Shown: positions 47,728 to 48,000 of the stretch, piece by piece
How positions within the stretch are numbered: the stretch's first letter is position 1
Layout: each line of letters starts with the position of its first letter
Origin: a bacterium CG10_46_32
GTDB lineage: Bacteria; Patescibacteriota; Patescibacteriia; UBA2169
Direction of reading: 5' to 3'
NCBI GenBank assembly: GCA_001889965.1
Contig: MOEI01000024.1
Location: 1 to 48,000, forward strand
DNA length: 48,000 nucleotides
Notes under the pieces: generated by a model
Database searches by the model: none
The model's input: the letters and a program-made list of their open reading frames with translations, nothing else
Told to the model about the DNA's origin: nothing
Made by a program: the position numbers and the translations under genes

Positions 47728-48000
47728 GTGGTTGCGCACTCGGGCTATTAGTACTTCTCGGCTGAACGTGTTGCCACGCTTACACCTAAAGCCTATCAAG
47801 GTCGTCATCTTCGACCGCCCTAAATAACGAATGTTAATCTTGGGAAGTGCTTCGCGCTTATATGCTTTCAGCGCTTATCACTGCCGCACGCCGCTACCCG
47901 GCACTGCATCTGGTGACACAGCCGGTATACGGGAGGTGCGTCCCCCTCGGTCCTCTCGTACTAGAGGGAGGCTCCCGCAACATTCAACGCCCATGGTAGA
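47728..48000 (-). rRNA. rrl: 23S ribosomal RNA, 3' part
   Basis: The 3' end of the large-subunit rRNA continues beyond the right edge. Recognisable on the - strand are the domain VI part CCTCTAGTACGAGAGGACCG (sarcin-ricin region, read here as CTAGTACGAGAGGACC) near 47950-47970 and the end AAGTACTAATAGCCCGAG. The 3' end near 47728 is approximate. The spacer to 5S holds the perfect palindrome CCACTTAAGTGG (47720-47731). Confidence 0.95.

Overview
The window looks like a chromosome segment of a Candidate Phyla Radiation (Patescibacteria, Parcubacteria-like) bacterium. This is an inference from several signs together: a divergent 16S rRNA, short RNA polymerase subunits, many near-leaderless starts, very tight gene packing, CPR-style families (EndoQ, MurE-like ligase, FemAB, AmmeMemoRadiSam protein B, DUF4325) and an intron in a tRNA gene. 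I cannot place it more finely.

Layout. 1-650 is the 3' part of a 16S rRNA on the + strand, ending at its own terminator. It is followed by tRNA-Val(GAC), a free-standing LAGLIDADG-like ORF, a tRNA-Phe(GAA) interrupted by a group I intron, and an abutting tRNA-Ile/tRNA-Pro pair. 2.4-14.0 kb holds a CapA-like phosphatase, a MEMO-family lipoprotein, a giant alpha-2-macroglobulin-like surface protein with an inserted Hint domain and an upstream ECF sigma gene, a frameshifted SpoU methyltransferase, two membrane-anchored exported proteins, a MutY-like glycosylase and an orphan DHp-like protein. 14.3-22.7 kb is a visibly AT-rich accessory island. It contains a controller protein, an MvaI/BcnI-type restriction enzyme, a LexA-DNA methyltransferase fusion, a DUF4238 protein overlapping a helical-repeat protein, a DUF234-type ATPase and an HTH-HATPase-DUF4325 regulator. 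22.9-33.6 kb is core: AbrB/SNase, rpoC, rpoB with a long leader, a TVP38-like protein and a Mur ligase. 33.7-45.3 kb holds vapBC, tRNA-Arg, a ruvA-femX-nucleotidyltransferase operon, uvrB, a truB-FAD synthase fusion, rplS, a tRNA cluster and a glycosyltransferase pair. 45.4-48.0 kb has EndoQ, an HD hydrolase, 5S rRNA and the 3' part of 23S rRNA, all on the - strand. The 16S and 23S/5S genes are therefore unlinked by the normal spacer and point toward each other.

The strongest unexplained signal is a family of six structured elements of about 110-130 nt (2079, 34745, 41422, 41706, 42105, 42232). Each has an AT-rich stem broken by an invariant internal loop, TTGGG opposite TTAA, then a purine-rich linker, then a long three-segment hairpin. 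Primary sequence diverges while base pairing is kept. Four copies end 4-7 nt before the 5' end of a tRNA gene. I do not recognise this as a known RNA family.

The second is the LexA-methyltransferase fusion. The LexA part keeps its cleavage site, serine and lysine, and the C-terminal part has methyltransferase motifs, next to an MvaI/BcnI-like nuclease and its controller. This would tie restriction-modification to the SOS response. Other notable items are the tRNA-Phe intron inserted after U33, a possible attenuator with a 27-codon leader ORF before rpoB, a TruB-archaeal-type FAD synthase fusion, an altered anti-Shine-Dalgarno sequence, a compensated change in 16S helix 28, and a Hint domain inside a macroglobulin that has lost its thioester motif.
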